Notes: a model not told the origin generated them from the letters alone. A stretch of 64,000 nucleotides of DNA from Alphaproteobacteria bacterium (GCA_021774445.1 JAJFJA010000078.1:25714-89713); one strand, 5' to 3'; numbered from the stretch's first letter, positions 55,343 to 64,000 are shown. Translations and numbers: made by a program.

Positions 55343-56215
55343 TCAGCCCTTGAGGCCGGTCAGCATGACGCCGCGGATGATGAATTTTTGAAACAGGATA
55401 AAGATCACCAGCGTCGGGATTGTCGCCACCGTGGCGCCTGTCATGATCAGTTCCCAGTCGGTGGTGAACTCTCCTGAGAAGGACGCGAATCCCACCGGGA
55501 TCGTGTACAGACTTTCCGTATTGGTCACGATCAGCGGCCACAGGAACGCCGTCCAATTGCCCAGGAACACGAAGATCGCCAAGGCCGCCAGCGCCGGTTT
55601 GACCAGCGGCATGGCAACCTCCCACCAGATCTGAAACTCGTTCAGCCCGTCGATGCGCGCGGCATCGAGGAAATCATCCGGCACGGACTCGAAGAATTGC
55701 TTCATCAGGAAGGTGCCGAAACCGGTCATCATGCCCGGGAACATGATACCCCAATAACTGTCCAGCCACCCCAGATCCTTGGACAGCAGGAACCAGGGAA
55801 TGACCAACATTTCCGTCGGGATCATCAGCGTCGACAATATCGCGATGAAAATGAACGTCTGCCCGCGGAACTTGAACTTCGCCAGCGTGTAACCGACCAA
55901 GCTGTCGAAGAACAGCACCGACACCGTGGTCGCGGTGGCGATCAGCAGTGAATTCACGAACCAGCGGAAGAATTGAGTTTCTTCGAACAGGAATAGATAG
56001 TTCGACAATGTCGGTTCTTTCGGCAACAACGATAGCTCGTAAATCTCGTTGTTGAACTTGAACGATGTCGACAACATGAAGATGAACGGCAGCACCATCA
56101 GCAGGCCACCGACCATCAGCACCGACCACATCAGCACTTTGCTCGGCCGCAGCAGCGGCCGGTTGAGCCGCTCGGAGGCCTCCGTATACGGTGTGGAAAT
56201 CGCCTCGGCCGTCAT
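55343..56215 (-). CDS. Sugar ABC transporter permease, MalG type
   Basis: 290-residue permease with about six hydrophobic segments. MVGGLLMVLPFIFMLSTSFK begins the membrane part, STLMIPTEMLVIPWFLL follows, and the coupling loop is DDFLDAARIDGLNEFQIWW. Its ATG overlaps the MalF-type gene by 4 bases. A frame extending to 56596 is out of phase with the true upstream gene and is rejected. Confidence 0.93.
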   Translation of the reverse strand: MTAEAISTPYTEASERLNRPLLRPSKVLMWSVLMVGGLLMVLPFIFMLSTSFKFNNEIYELSLLPKEPTLSNYLFLFEETQFFRWFVNSLLIATATTVSVLFFDSLVGYTLAKFKFRGQTFIFIAILSTLMIPTEMLVIPWFLLSKDLGWLDSYWGIMFPGMMTGFGTFLMKQFFESVPDDFLDAARIDGLNEFQIWWEVAMPLVKPALAALAIFVFLGNWTAFLWPLIVTNTESLYTIPVGFASFSGEFTTDWELIMTGATVATIPTLVIFILFQKFIIRGVMLTGLKG

Positions 56216-57159
56216 TTCTTCCTCAGGTACCAAAGTTGCAGCAGGGTAATTACCAGCAGCAACAGGAACAGGATGACCGTCTGCGCCGTCGCATAGCCCA
56301 TGTCGGAACTGTCGAAGGCCGTCTCGAAGATATACAGCACGATCGGCTTGGTCGCGTTCAGCGGCCCGCCGTCGCCCTGGTTGGTGATGTTGAACACTTG
56401 ATCGAAGATGCGCAGGAAGCCGATGGTGCTGATGACCACCAAGAATACCGTCGTCGGCTTGAGCAGCGGCAGGGTGATCTCCCGCAAAATGCGCCAGGCG
56501 CCGGCGCCATCGATTTTTGCCGCCTCGTAATAGGTGCTGGGAATGGCCCGCAGGCCGGCCAGGAAAATAACCACCTGGAACCCCAACCCGGCCCACACGG
56601 CCGGTGCCAGGACCGCCGGCAGCGCTTGCGTGGTCGAGCGCAGGAACGGTTGCTGGCTAAAGCCGAAATCCACCAGGATTAGATTGAACACGCCGACCGG
56701 GGACGGTTGGTAGAACCACCGCCAGACCCAGCCCATCGCTGCGGCGGTTGTCAGGAAGGGGACGAAATACAGCGCCCTGATGAAGCCATGCATGAACCGA
56801 ACTTGGTCCAGATAATAGGCGATGACGAAGGACAGCACCAAGCTGACCGGCAACCCGATCACGCCGTACAGCAGCGTGTTGATCAGGACTTTCCAGAACA
56901 CCCGGTCTTGCACCAGCCGACTGTAGTTCTCGATCCCGACGAAGGATTTCTCGCCGAGGATATTCCAGTCCGTGAAGGAAATGGCAAAGGCGCTGACCGT
57001 CGGATAGAAGCGGATAACGACGTAGAAAACGATCGGCAGGGCCAGAAAGACCCAGGCCCAAATCGCCTTCTTTTGGCCGACGGTAAGGCCCTTGAGTTCC
57101 GCGCTTACGGCACGATTGGCCGCGGCATCAAAAGGCGTGCGGCTCGACTGCAAGCTCAT
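56212..57159 (-). CDS. Sugar ABC transporter permease, MalF type
   Basis: 315-residue permease with N-terminal cytoplasmic tail then WAWVFLALPIVFYVVIRFYP, VSAFAISFTDW, and coupling loop STYYEAAKIDGAGAWRILRE. Upstream partner of the MalG-type permease, 92 bases after the receptor gene. Confidence 0.93.
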   Translation of the reverse strand: MSLQSSRTPFDAAANRAVSAELKGLTVGQKKAIWAWVFLALPIVFYVVIRFYPTVSAFAISFTDWNILGEKSFVGIENYSRLVQDRVFWKVLINTLLYGVIGLPVSLVLSFVIAYYLDQVRFMHGFIRALYFVPFLTTAAAMGWVWRWFYQPSPVGVFNLILVDFGFSQQPFLRSTTQALPAVLAPAVWAGLGFQVVIFLAGLRAIPSTYYEAAKIDGAGAWRILREITLPLLKPTTVFLVVISTIGFLRIFDQVFNITNQGDGGPLNATKPIVLYIFETAFDSSDMGYATAQTVILFLLLLVITLLQLWYLRKK

Positions 57160-57251
57160 GCGCCATCCCCTGCATCGTCGCCAAAGGACGCAAGGCCCGA
57201 ACCGGGATCTGGGACGGAACCCAGATCCCGGTCAGAACGTTGCAACGGAGA

Positions 57252-58505
57252 TCAGCTACCGTAGAAGCGGTCGAGCAGTTTTTGCTCCTCTTCCGCCGCA
57301 ATGTCGATGGCGTCCGCGGCGCTCATCCCCTTGATGGTCACGTTGTCGACCATATCGACCATGATCTGCCGCTGCGCCGCCTCGTCGACGAAGTGGGTGG
57401 CATTGGCATAGGCCAGGCCGCGCACGAACGGACCGAATTGCTCATGGTTCTGGTTCGCGTCGACCAGCGCGATCTCCGGACGTGCCGGCAGTTCGCCCAC
57501 CGTGTCCAGCCACAGTTGCATGGCGTCGTTCGTGGTGATGAACGCCAGGAACTTCTCCGCCGCCACACGCTGTTCGCCCTGGGCCTTACTGGCGATACCG
57601 TTCACCCAATAGGACGAATAGTTGAAACGCTCGCCGTCATGCGACGGCAGTTCAGTAATCGAGTAATTCAACCCGCGCTGCTTGTTGAACGAACCGAGCC
57701 GGAACGAGCCATCGATGGTCATTGCCGCTTTACCGGCCTTGAAGGCGGTCTGGCCGTCGGTCAGAAAGCCGATCTCGCTGATGCCGTCTTCACCGACCAT
57801 ATCGACATAGAACTGCAGCGCGGCGATACCGGCCTCGCTGTTGTAATTCACCTTGCGGCCGCCATCGGTGTAAGGCTCGCCGCCGAACTGGCGTACCAGA
57901 ACCTCGCGCCACCAATGGTGGTCCTGCCCGGTCGGCACGACGGTGAAGCCGACTTGCAGCAGGTTGCCGTCCTTGTCGCGCTTGGTCAGCTTCTTGCCCA
58001 TCTCGACGAGTTCGTCGAGCGTCTCCGGCGGCCCGCTGAGGCCGGCTTCCGCGAACAGGTCGGTGTTCCAGAACAGCGCCAGCGACCGCACCGCGGTCGG
58101 CAGCCCCCAGAACTCACCGTCCACATTCATCGCGCTGACCATCGGGAAGAACGTATCGCCCACATCGCCGGTCAGCGATGCCGGCAGTGGTGACAGTAGT
58201 TCAGCCTCGCGATAGGCGTCGAGCCAGCCATAGAACAACTGCACCACATCCGGTCCCTCACCGGCCGGGATCGCGGCCGATACCTTGACCCGGTAATCCG
58301 CGTAGGGGAAGTTGACGTGGTTGACCTTGATGTCCGGGTTGGCGGCCTCGAATTGGCCGATCAGCGCGTCGATGGCGTCGACCCGCGCCCCAAAGGTGTA
58401 CTGCCAATAAGTGATCTCGGTCTGGGCGCTCGCCGGCGCCACCGCACCGACGCCAAGCCCCAGCGCGATTGCGCTCCCGAGTAGGATTCCGCTTAGTTTA
58501 TTCAT
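57252..58505 (-). CDS. Extracellular solute-binding protein, family 1 (sugar type)
   Basis: 417-residue periplasmic receptor with a Sec signal (GILLGSAIALGLGVGAVAP, cleavage near ASA-QTEITYW). ITYWQYTFGARVDAIDALIG and PYADYRVKVSAAIPAGEGPD are typical of this group, and SSYWVNGIASKAQGEQRVAA lies in the C-terminal lobe. Divergent from a ROK regulator with about 260 bases between. Ligand unknown; the lyase and PIG-L neighbours suggest an aminosugar or N-substituted compound. Confidence 0.92.
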   Translation of the reverse strand: MNKLSGILLGSAIALGLGVGAVAPASAQTEITYWQYTFGARVDAIDALIGQFEAANPDIKVNHVNFPYADYRVKVSAAIPAGEGPDVVQLFYGWLDAYREAELLSPLPASLTGDVGDTFFPMVSAMNVDGEFWGLPTAVRSLALFWNTDLFAEAGLSGPPETLDELVEMGKKLTKRDKDGNLLQVGFTVVPTGQDHHWWREVLVRQFGGEPYTDGGRKVNYNSEAGIAALQFYVDMVGEDGISEIGFLTDGQTAFKAGKAAMTIDGSFRLGSFNKQRGLNYSITELPSHDGERFNYSSYWVNGIASKAQGEQRVAAEKFLAFITTNDAMQLWLDTVGELPARPEIALVDANQNHEQFGPFVRGLAYANATHFVDEAAQRQIMVDMVDNVTIKGMSAADAIDIAAEEEQKLLDRFYGS

Positions 58506-58676
58506 TCCGATCCTCCGCTAAACCATTGTCCGGTGCGACCCCGGGCAGCCGGTTGACCGCCTGACGATCCGGCACCGTGAATTGCTTCCGCGTCATCGTT
58601 GCATACGCGCCATATAGGTCGCTTCTTGCGTTGGTCACACATGCAACCTCAAGGTCGCCATTGTCACGTCAATAGG

Positions 58677-58688
58677 TGACATCTGTCA
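58677..58688. promoter_or_regulatory. TGACA-TC-TGTCA palindrome in divergent promoter
   Basis: A perfect 5-bp inverted repeat with a 2-base centre between the receptor operon and the ROK gene. It stands 2 bases from the next dyad, so the two may form one complex operator. Confidence 0.5.
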
Positions 58689-58689
58689 A

Positions 58690-58710
58690 TAAATCGATCA
58701 TATTGATTTA
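58690..58710. promoter_or_regulatory. Candidate ROK operator
   Basis: TAAATC (58690-58695) and GATTTA (58705-58710) are 6-bp inverted arms separated by 9 bases, an AT-rich dyad like the long AT-rich operators used by NagC/Mlc-type ROK repressors. It is 55 bases before the ROK start and about 185 bases before the receptor start. Confidence 0.5.
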
Positions 58711-58764
58711 ATGGTTCGAACAGCAACTACGCCCGTTTGACGGCGGAAAAGGCGTTGCGCAGGT

Positions 58765-59970
58765 ATGCTTCTCAACGGCTCCAATATCGAGCAGACCCGG
58801 TCCTACAACCGGCGCGTCGTCCTCGAGGCGGTGCGCCTGACCGGACCGATTTCGCGCGCCGAGATCGCCCGCGCGACCTCGCTGTCGCCGCAGACCGTAT
58901 CCAATATCGCCCGTGAATTGGAGACCTTGGGGTTGCTGCGCGACGACGGCCGTCGCCGCATCAAGCGTGGCCAGCCACCCAAGGATCTCACCATCAATCC
59001 CGACGGCGGTTACACGGTTGGCCTGCAAATCGACCGTGAACATCTGATCGCCGTCCTGGTCAATCTGACCGGCGATCTGCTGCAGCGCCGCGATATCGTC
59101 GTCGAAGACCCGGTCCCCGAACGGTCCCTGCCGCTGATGGCCGCGGTCGTCGGCGAAATTGTCGCCGCCGCCAACCTTGCCCGCGAGCGTGTTTTTGGGG
59201 TCGGCGTGGTCATGCCGGGGCCCTTTGACGTCGATGGTCTCACCTCCGTCGGGCCGACGACGCTACCGGGCTGGTCCGGTGTCGATGTTGGCGAGGCCCT
59301 GTCGCGGCTGGTTGGTTTGCCGGTTTTGGTGGAGAATGATGCGACGGCCGCCGCTGTTGGTGAGCGTTTCTATGGCGCCGCCCGCGACCTGCAGCATTTC
59401 TACTACCTGTTTATCGGTACCGGCCTCGGGTCGGGCATGATCCTGGAGGGCCAGCCCTACAAGGGGGCGTGGGGCAATGCCGGAGAAATCGGCCATATGA
59501 TCGTTATGCCCGGCGGCAAGGATTGCCCGTGCGGCAATCAGGGGTGTTTGGAGCAGTATGTCTCCCTGCACGCCGCGTTGCAGACCCTGCGTGCGGCCGG
59601 AAAGCCGGTCCATTCGGCGGAAGACATTGCCCGGCTATACGACGACCGCGATCCCGACCTCGACGGCTGGATTGATCTCGCCGCGGCCCAACTGCGTACG
59701 GCCATAACCGGCATCGAAAACCTCTTCGATCCTGAATCCATCTTGATCGGCGGATACTTGCCGGACAACGTCATGCAGGCGCTCATGGCGCGCCTCGAGC
59801 CCCTGAACCCGTCTGTCAGCAACCGCCGCAATCGGCAACGCCCGCGGTTGACCAGGGCGACTGCCGGCACCGCGGCCACGGCCTTGGGGGCCGCGGTTCT
59901 GCCGTTGTTTGAGATGATGAGCCCGAGTCTTCAGGTGTTGCTGAAAAGCGACCGGAACGGCCAGCGCTAG
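58765..59970 (+). CDS. ROK-family transcriptional repressor
   Basis: 401-residue regulator with an N-terminal winged HTH (about 10-65): SRAEIARATSLSPQTVSNIA. A sugar-kinase-like ROK domain follows. It contains PVLVENDATAAAVGERFYGA (ATP/sugar-site region) and the zinc motif CPCGNQGCLEQY with three cysteines and a conserved His in EIGHMIV. Such proteins repress sugar uptake and are released by a sugar or sugar phosphate. It is followed after 27 bases by a PIG-L protein and is divergent from the importer operon. Confidence 0.92.
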   Translation: MLLNGSNIEQTRSYNRRVVLEAVRLTGPISRAEIARATSLSPQTVSNIARELETLGLLRDDGRRRIKRGQPPKDLTINPDGGYTVGLQIDREHLIAVLVNLTGDLLQRRDIVVEDPVPERSLPLMAAVVGEIVAAANLARERVFGVGVVMPGPFDVDGLTSVGPTTLPGWSGVDVGEALSRLVGLPVLVENDATAAAVGERFYGAARDLQHFYYLFIGTGLGSGMILEGQPYKGAWGNAGEIGHMIVMPGGKDCPCGNQGCLEQYVSLHAALQTLRAAGKPVHSAEDIARLYDDRDPDLDGWIDLAAAQLRTAITGIENLFDPESILIGGYLPDNVMQALMARLEPLNPSVSNRRNRQRPRLTRATAGTAATALGAAVLPLFEMMSPSLQVLLKSDRNGQR

Positions 59971-59997
59971 CACCACTCAGCCACAGGAGTAATCGGC

Positions 59998-62502
59998 GTG
60001 ACACCGAGTCAACAACGCATTGTGCAACAGGCCGCGCAAAGCGCCATCACCCGTCTGTGGGATAGTCTCGTCGCGCTGAAATCAGTCAGCAGCTTCATGC
60101 AGACCGGGGCCCATCCGGACGACGAAACCAGCCGCCTGATCGCCCGCTTGTCGAAAGCCGACGGCATCCGGGTCAGTTATGTTTGCGGCGTCCGCGGCGA
60201 GGGCGGGCAGAATGACCTCGGTACCGAGCTGCGCAGTGCCCTTGGCGTCTTGCGCACCCGCGAGATGGAGCGCGCCGCCGGCACTCTGAACATGGCGCTG
60301 TACTGGCTGAACGAAGAGTATGACGGCGCGATCTTCGACTTTGGCCTATCCAAGTCCCCGACCGAGACCTTCGAGCATTGGGGGCATGAGCGGACGGTGG
60401 AGGGTCTGGTCCGCGCCATTCGTACCGAGCGGCCCGACGTCATCGCCCCGACATTTCTCGATATCCCGGGGCAGCATGGTCACCACCGGGCCATCACCGT
60501 CGCCACCGAAGAGGCTTTCGCCCTGGCCGCCGATCCCCAGGCCTTCCCACATCACCTCGCGGATGGGCTGCGGCCTTGGCAGGTCAAGAAACTCTATTTG
60601 CCCGCTTGGTCCGGCGCCGGTGGTGCCTATGACGACGAGGTACCGCCGCCGAACGCCACCTTGTCCGTCGATGTTGGCGCCCTCGACCCGGTTCACGGCG
60701 CGACCTACGCCCAAATCGCCCAGTGGTCCCGTGCCTACCATCGCACCCAGGGGATGGGGCATTGGACCGACGCCAAGCCCGACAGCGTGCCGTTGCATCG
60801 CCGGCTTTGCACCCTCGACGGTCTGCCGCTCGACGAGGCGACTATGTTCGACGGCTTGCCGCAGACCCTGGCGGACCTGGCCGAGCTGACCACCGACCCT
60901 GGCTTGGCCGACGATTTGCAGGCGGCCCAAGGCGCCATCGACGAGGCACTCGCGGCGTTTCCCGACAATGCGCGAACCGCCGCGGCGATTCACCAGGCCC
61001 TCGGCTGCGTGCGCGCCGCCCAACACAGAGTCCGAAATATCGGCGACGAGGCCGGCGATATCGCCCACCGCCTGGCCATCAAGGAACGGCAGCTTGGTCG
61101 CGCCAGCCTCAATGCCTGTCTGTTGATCTGCACCGCGCAAGCCGAGCGCTATGAGCTCGCCCCCGGCGAGGCGACCCAAGTGAAGCTGTCCGTTTATGCC
61201 GGGTCCGCGGTCGCTCTGTCGGCCCTCTCGCTCACTCTGGACGTATCCGACGGTTGGCGCGTCGAGGGCGAGGGCGCCGCCGCGCCGGCCCTCGCGACCG
61301 GCGAGCGTCTGACCGCCGCCTTCCGGGTCACGGTTCCGACCGATGCCCCGCACTATTTCCCCTACCGCTTCCGCACCGAACCCGGCCGGCCGGATGATCC
61401 CGTGGTCGGCAAGTTGTCTTATGTCGCCGACGGCGAGCGCATCACCGTGCCGGTCGCGCTTGACGAGACCCTGGCCGTCCTGCCGGCCGTCTCTTTGGAC
61501 ATTGAACCCGCCGGGGTGGTCCACAACACCGCCGGCGCCGGGCGACCGATTGCCGTTGACGTGCGCGCCGTGAGCAATGCCGGCGCGGCGTTCGACACCG
61601 CTATTTCCCTCGAGGCGCCCGATGGTTGGCGGGTCGATCCCGCCGAGGTACCGGTTTCTCTGGCTACCTCAGGCGCCGTCGCCAGTGCCAAATTCACGGT
61701 CCAGCCGTCGGCCGACCCGACCGGCCGCACCACCCTGCGCGCGGTCGCCACCGGTGACACCGCGTCCGACAACACTGTCCATCGCATGGCCTACCCCCAT
61801 ATTCGCACCAGCTACATGATCGTGCCGGCGCGGGTGACGGTGCAGTCGCTGGCGGTCTCGGTACCCAGGGTCCGGGTCGGCTATGTCGATACCGGCTCCG
61901 ACCGCGTGCATTATTGGCTGCGGCAGCTTGGCGTCGAAGTCGACTTGCTCGACGCCGATTTCCTCGCCACCGGCGATCTGCGGCACTACGACACCATCGT
62001 CATCGGCATATTCGGCTTCCGCAGCCGCCCGGATGCCTTGGCCGCCATTACCCGCCTGCACGGTTTTGTCGAGGCCGGCGGCAATTTGATCACGCTTTAT
62101 CATCGACCCTGGGACAATTGGGATCCGGCGCGCGTACCGCCGCGCTACCTGAAGATCGGCCAACCGTCGCTGCGCTGGCGTGTGACCGATGCGGCGGCGG
62201 CCGTCTCCGTACTGGCCCCCGACCACCCGCTGCTGAACACCCCCAATGCCATTGGAGCCGACGACTGGCACGGTTGGGTCAAGGAGCGCGGGCTCTATTT
62301 CGCGGCTGAGTGGGACGATGCCTACACGCCTCTCGTCGCCATGGCCGATCCGGGCGAGGAACCCCACAAGGGCGCCTTGCTCTCGGCGCGCATCGGCAAG
62401 GGGCGCCACACCCACACCGGCCTCATTCTGCACTACCAGATGGATTTCCTGGTGCCCGGCGCTTTCCGCCTGTTCGCCAACATGATCGCGCCGCCCGAGT
62501 GA
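59998..62502 (+). CDS. Large PIG-L/LmbE-family deacetylase with C-terminal ThuA/GATase-like domain
   Basis: 834-residue protein, no signal peptide. N-terminal PIG-L zinc deacetylase (about 30-300): TGAHPDDETSRL with the HPDD motif (39-42), GGQNDLGTELRSALGVLR, and the later metal His in GQHGHHRAITV (160-163). The middle (about 380-600) is two beta-sandwich NEW3-like modules. The C-terminal part (about 620-834) resembles ThuA/class I amidotransferase-like domains (VRVGYVDTGSDRVHYWLRQL, DTIVIGIFGFRSR, GGNLITLYHRP). Start GTG at 59998 is preceded by AGGAG. By family it removes an N-acyl group from a sugar or glycan; the three-part build matches few characterised enzymes. Confidence 0.88.
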   Translation: MTPSQQRIVQQAAQSAITRLWDSLVALKSVSSFMQTGAHPDDETSRLIARLSKADGIRVSYVCGVRGEGGQNDLGTELRSALGVLRTREMERAAGTLNMALYWLNEEYDGAIFDFGLSKSPTETFEHWGHERTVEGLVRAIRTERPDVIAPTFLDIPGQHGHHRAITVATEEAFALAADPQAFPHHLADGLRPWQVKKLYLPAWSGAGGAYDDEVPPPNATLSVDVGALDPVHGATYAQIAQWSRAYHRTQGMGHWTDAKPDSVPLHRRLCTLDGLPLDEATMFDGLPQTLADLAELTTDPGLADDLQAAQGAIDEALAAFPDNARTAAAIHQALGCVRAAQHRVRNIGDEAGDIAHRLAIKERQLGRASLNACLLICTAQAERYELAPGEATQVKLSVYAGSAVALSALSLTLDVSDGWRVEGEGAAAPALATGERLTAAFRVTVPTDAPHYFPYRFRTEPGRPDDPVVGKLSYVADGERITVPVALDETLAVLPAVSLDIEPAGVVHNTAGAGRPIAVDVRAVSNAGAAFDTAISLEAPDGWRVDPAEVPVSLATSGAVASAKFTVQPSADPTGRTTLRAVATGDTASDNTVHRMAYPHIRTSYMIVPARVTVQSLAVSVPRVRVGYVDTGSDRVHYWLRQLGVEVDLLDADFLATGDLRHYDTIVIGIFGFRSRPDALAAITRLHGFVEAGGNLITLYHRPWDNWDPARVPPRYLKIGQPSLRWRVTDAAAAVSVLAPDHPLLNTPNAIGADDWHGWVKERGLYFAAEWDDAYTPLVAMADPGEEPHKGALLSARIGKGRHTHTGLILHYQMDFLVPGAFRLFANMIAPPE

Positions 62503-62523
62503 TCGGCCGAACGCAAGCTGGTT

Positions 62524-62550
62524 GCTTCGCTGCGCCCGCGACGACGAAGC
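62524..62550. repeat. Degenerate intergenic hairpin repeat
   Basis: GCTTCG (62524-62529) pairs with CGAAGC (62545-62550) within a GC-rich TTGCTTCGCTGCGC context. This resembles the short dispersed palindromic elements common between genes in Alphaproteobacteria. Only one copy is seen here, so the repeat nature is inferred from recollection of such elements. Confidence 0.35.
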
Positions 62551-62584
62551 GGGTAATCGCACCCCCCGACCCGAGGCGCCCGTG

Positions 62585-63535
62585 CTACGGCCGCCGCACC
62601 AACTCGACCCGACGGTTGAGCGACCGCCCCGCGTCGCTGTCATTGCTGGCGACCGGCGCCAGATAGCCGACGCCATGGCCTTCCAACCGTGCCGGTGCGA
62701 TGCCGTAATCCCGCGCCAGCACCTCGACCACAGCCCGCGCGCGCCGCTCCGATAAGTCCACATTGTAGCCCAGTGAGCCGCGGTCGTCGGTATGGCCGAC
62801 CACCAGTATTGCCAGCTCGGGGTCGTCGCTCAACAGACTGGCAATCTCGTCCAGGGCCGGTTTGGAGGCATCGTTGACCTCGGCACTGTCGGTCTCGAAC
62901 AAGATACCGTAGAGCGCGATATGGCCTTCGGCGTCCAGGCCGTCGCGCATCGCCGCGGCGTCGATCTTGATCAGCCCCCGGTCCATTGCCGCCGTCTCGA
63001 CGACGGTGAGCTGTACATAGATCCGGTCTTTCTTGGCACCGCCGATACCATAGGCTCGGTTGACGTAGAGCGAGACGTAAACATCGCCTTCGTCGCGGGT
63101 CAGCTGCGCCGCCAGGTAGCGCTGATCGTCATAGGCGTCGCCTTGTTCCGGCGTATAGGTCACCGCCGCATGGTTGAAGTCGCGCCCGCCGCAGGTGTCG
63201 TTCTTGCAATCGAACAACGTCTCGAATCCGCCCGCGCTCAAACCATCGGCATAGTTGCGGAACACCTCCAGCGACGACCGCCCGGCCGGAACCCAGTAGC
63301 GGATATCCGTGACCCGGCCTTCCAGATCCAGCGCGCTTTCGGCCGTCTTGCCTTTCACCTTGCCGGTGATCAGCGTGTGGTCGTCGAACGCTTCCTCGGC
63401 GAAGCGGTCGATCACCGCTTCGGGATAGCGCGAAATCATCGGATGATCGCTGGCGCCCGCCAAATCCTGCGCCGCCGCTGCGAAACCCGGCAGCATCAAG
63501 GCGATTGCCGCCGCTGCGGTAACACGGGCGCTCAT
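62585..63535 (-). CDS. OmpA-family outer membrane-associated protein
   Basis: 316-residue protein with a signal peptide (ARVTAAAAIALMLPGFAAAA, cleavage near AQD). The middle domain is not recognised. The C-terminal OmpA-like peptidoglycan-binding domain contains LAILVVGHTDDRGS, DLSERRARAVVEVL and NRRVELV. The OmpA domain binds peptidoglycan; the central region may be a beta-rich protein domain with two cysteines (FDCKNDTCGG). Its ATG overlaps the downstream-written partner gene by 4 bases. Confidence 0.9.
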   Translation of the reverse strand: MSARVTAAAAIALMLPGFAAAAQDLAGASDHPMISRYPEAVIDRFAEEAFDDHTLITGKVKGKTAESALDLEGRVTDIRYWVPAGRSSLEVFRNYADGLSAGGFETLFDCKNDTCGGRDFNHAAVTYTPEQGDAYDDQRYLAAQLTRDEGDVYVSLYVNRAYGIGGAKKDRIYVQLTVVETAAMDRGLIKIDAAAMRDGLDAEGHIALYGILFETDSAEVNDASKPALDEIASLLSDDPELAILVVGHTDDRGSLGYNVDLSERRARAVVEVLARDYGIAPARLEGHGVGYLAPVASNDSDAGRSLNRRVELVRRP

Positions 63536-64000
63536 TTGAACTGGTTGAGTATGGCCGGATTCGCTGGCATGAGTTGCGCACCAGGCGGCACTTCGAACAA
63601 GGCGGCGTCCTGTGGCCCCCGCGACACCTCTTCAAGATACATCGCGAACTCGCCTTGCGGTCCCTTGCCCTCGGTCCGCATGATGATGCCGTCCTCCGTC
63701 ACCCAGGAAAACACTGTGAAGGGTCCGGCGCTATCGTTCACTTCGGTCCGGTACTTGGTGGTCGCCTCGCCGCCCATCGACTCTTCTCCCACCGCCTCCG
63801 GCGCCGGTCCGTCAAAATTGGTCGGCGGCCCGAATGTCCCTGCGGTATCAATCGGCATTTCCATGGCCATATTCATTTGCGGCATGAACATGATCAGCTT
63901 GCCCAGGTCCGGACGCATGATCGTGACCTGGGGCGTGCCACCCCTGTTCGACTCCCAACGTTCCTTGCCGCGGTCGTGATAAACCTGGCCGCTCAACTGA
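63532..64000 (-). CDS. DUF4412-like periplasmic protein, 5' end outside the window
   Basis: The frame is open to the window edge, so the gene is incomplete at its start and the first visible codon is not the true start. The visible part, about 155 residues, reads SGQVYHDRGKERWES, then MRPDLGKLIMFMPQMNMAMEMP, typical of DUF4412 periplasmic proteins, and later FSWVTEDGIIMRTEGKG. It ends in the 4-base overlap with the OmpA-family gene, so both are cotranscribed. Related proteins have a signal peptide upstream, which would lie beyond the edge. Confidence 0.7.
   Translation of the reverse strand, partial: QLSGQVYHDRGKERWESNRGGTPQVTIMRPDLGKLIMFMPQMNMAMEMPIDTAGTFGPPTNFDGPAPEAVGEESMGGEATTKYRTEVNDSAGPFTVFSWVTEDGIIMRTEGKGPQGEFAMYLEEVSRGPQDAALFEVPPGAQLMPANPAILNQFK

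Overview
The window is GC-rich chromosomal DNA in dense, mostly operonic order. It carries about 60 protein genes and no rRNA, tRNA, CRISPR array, prophage or insertion sequence that I can recognise. Gene content suggests a free-living, metabolically versatile alphaproteobacterium, probably Rhodospirillales-like: five complete ABC importers, an aerobic CO dehydrogenase, soluble chemoreceptors, FixL-like PAS signalling and BrnT/BrnA. The order-level placement is inferred from style and content only.

Layout. 0.3-6.2 kb: a dipeptide/oligopeptide-type ABC importer (ATPase, ATPase, binding protein, permease, permease), facing an amidase (6.3-7.9 kb). 8.1-13.6 kb: signalling block with a triple-PAS soluble chemoreceptor, a LuxR-type response regulator, a FixL-like PAS histidine kinase and a CheY-like receiver. 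13.7-17.1 kb: a racemase-fold protein lacking both catalytic cysteines, small lipoprotein/membrane/secreted proteins, a frameshifted citrate-synthase-family remnant and a spondin-type lipoprotein. 17.3-25.2 kb: a PPOX-ferredoxin reductase fusion and a glyoxalase-fold protein divergent from a LysR regulator, then coxM-coxS-coxL. CoxL has the form I active-site signature AYRCSFR. One CoxF/XdhC-like maturation gene follows.

25.2-34.9 kb: two divergent units around a GntR/FadR regulator. Leftward: HpcH/HpaI aldolase, 2-hydroxyacid dehydrogenase and a CUT1-type sugar ABC importer. Rightward: the regulator, a D-apionate lactonase-like protein (ApnL family) and a small unknown protein. Together these look like uptake and breakdown of a sugar acid or its lactone. 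35.0-36.0 kb: a PIN toxin/excisionase-like antitoxin pair with a 9-bp-periodic repeat upstream. 36.2-44.0 kb: an NMT1/taurine-type ABC importer, LysR regulator, CmcJ/NvfI-type oxygenase, Rid protein and DUF3604 protein. 44.0-48.9 kb: NUDIX hydrolase and an AfuABC/FbpABC-type importer with a HAD phosphatase. 48.9-49.4 kb: brnT-brnA with a clear twin palindrome before brnT.

49.6-52.7 kb: glyceraldehyde-3-phosphate reductase-type aldo-keto reductase, then a split aerotaxis-type receptor (separate PAS protein and soluble MCP signalling protein). 52.7-62.5 kb: a second CUT1 importer with an argininosuccinate-lyase-superfamily enzyme inserted in its operon, divergent from a ROK repressor and a large three-part PIG-L deacetylase. 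62.6-64.0 kb: OmpA-family protein and a DUF4412-like protein cut by the window edge.

Recurring design: importer plus catabolic enzyme plus local regulator, often divergent, with short inverted repeats in the shared promoter region. Best leads for new biology: the ApnL-centred pathway, the lyase/PIG-L/ROK cluster, and the form I CO dehydrogenase with a reduced local accessory set.
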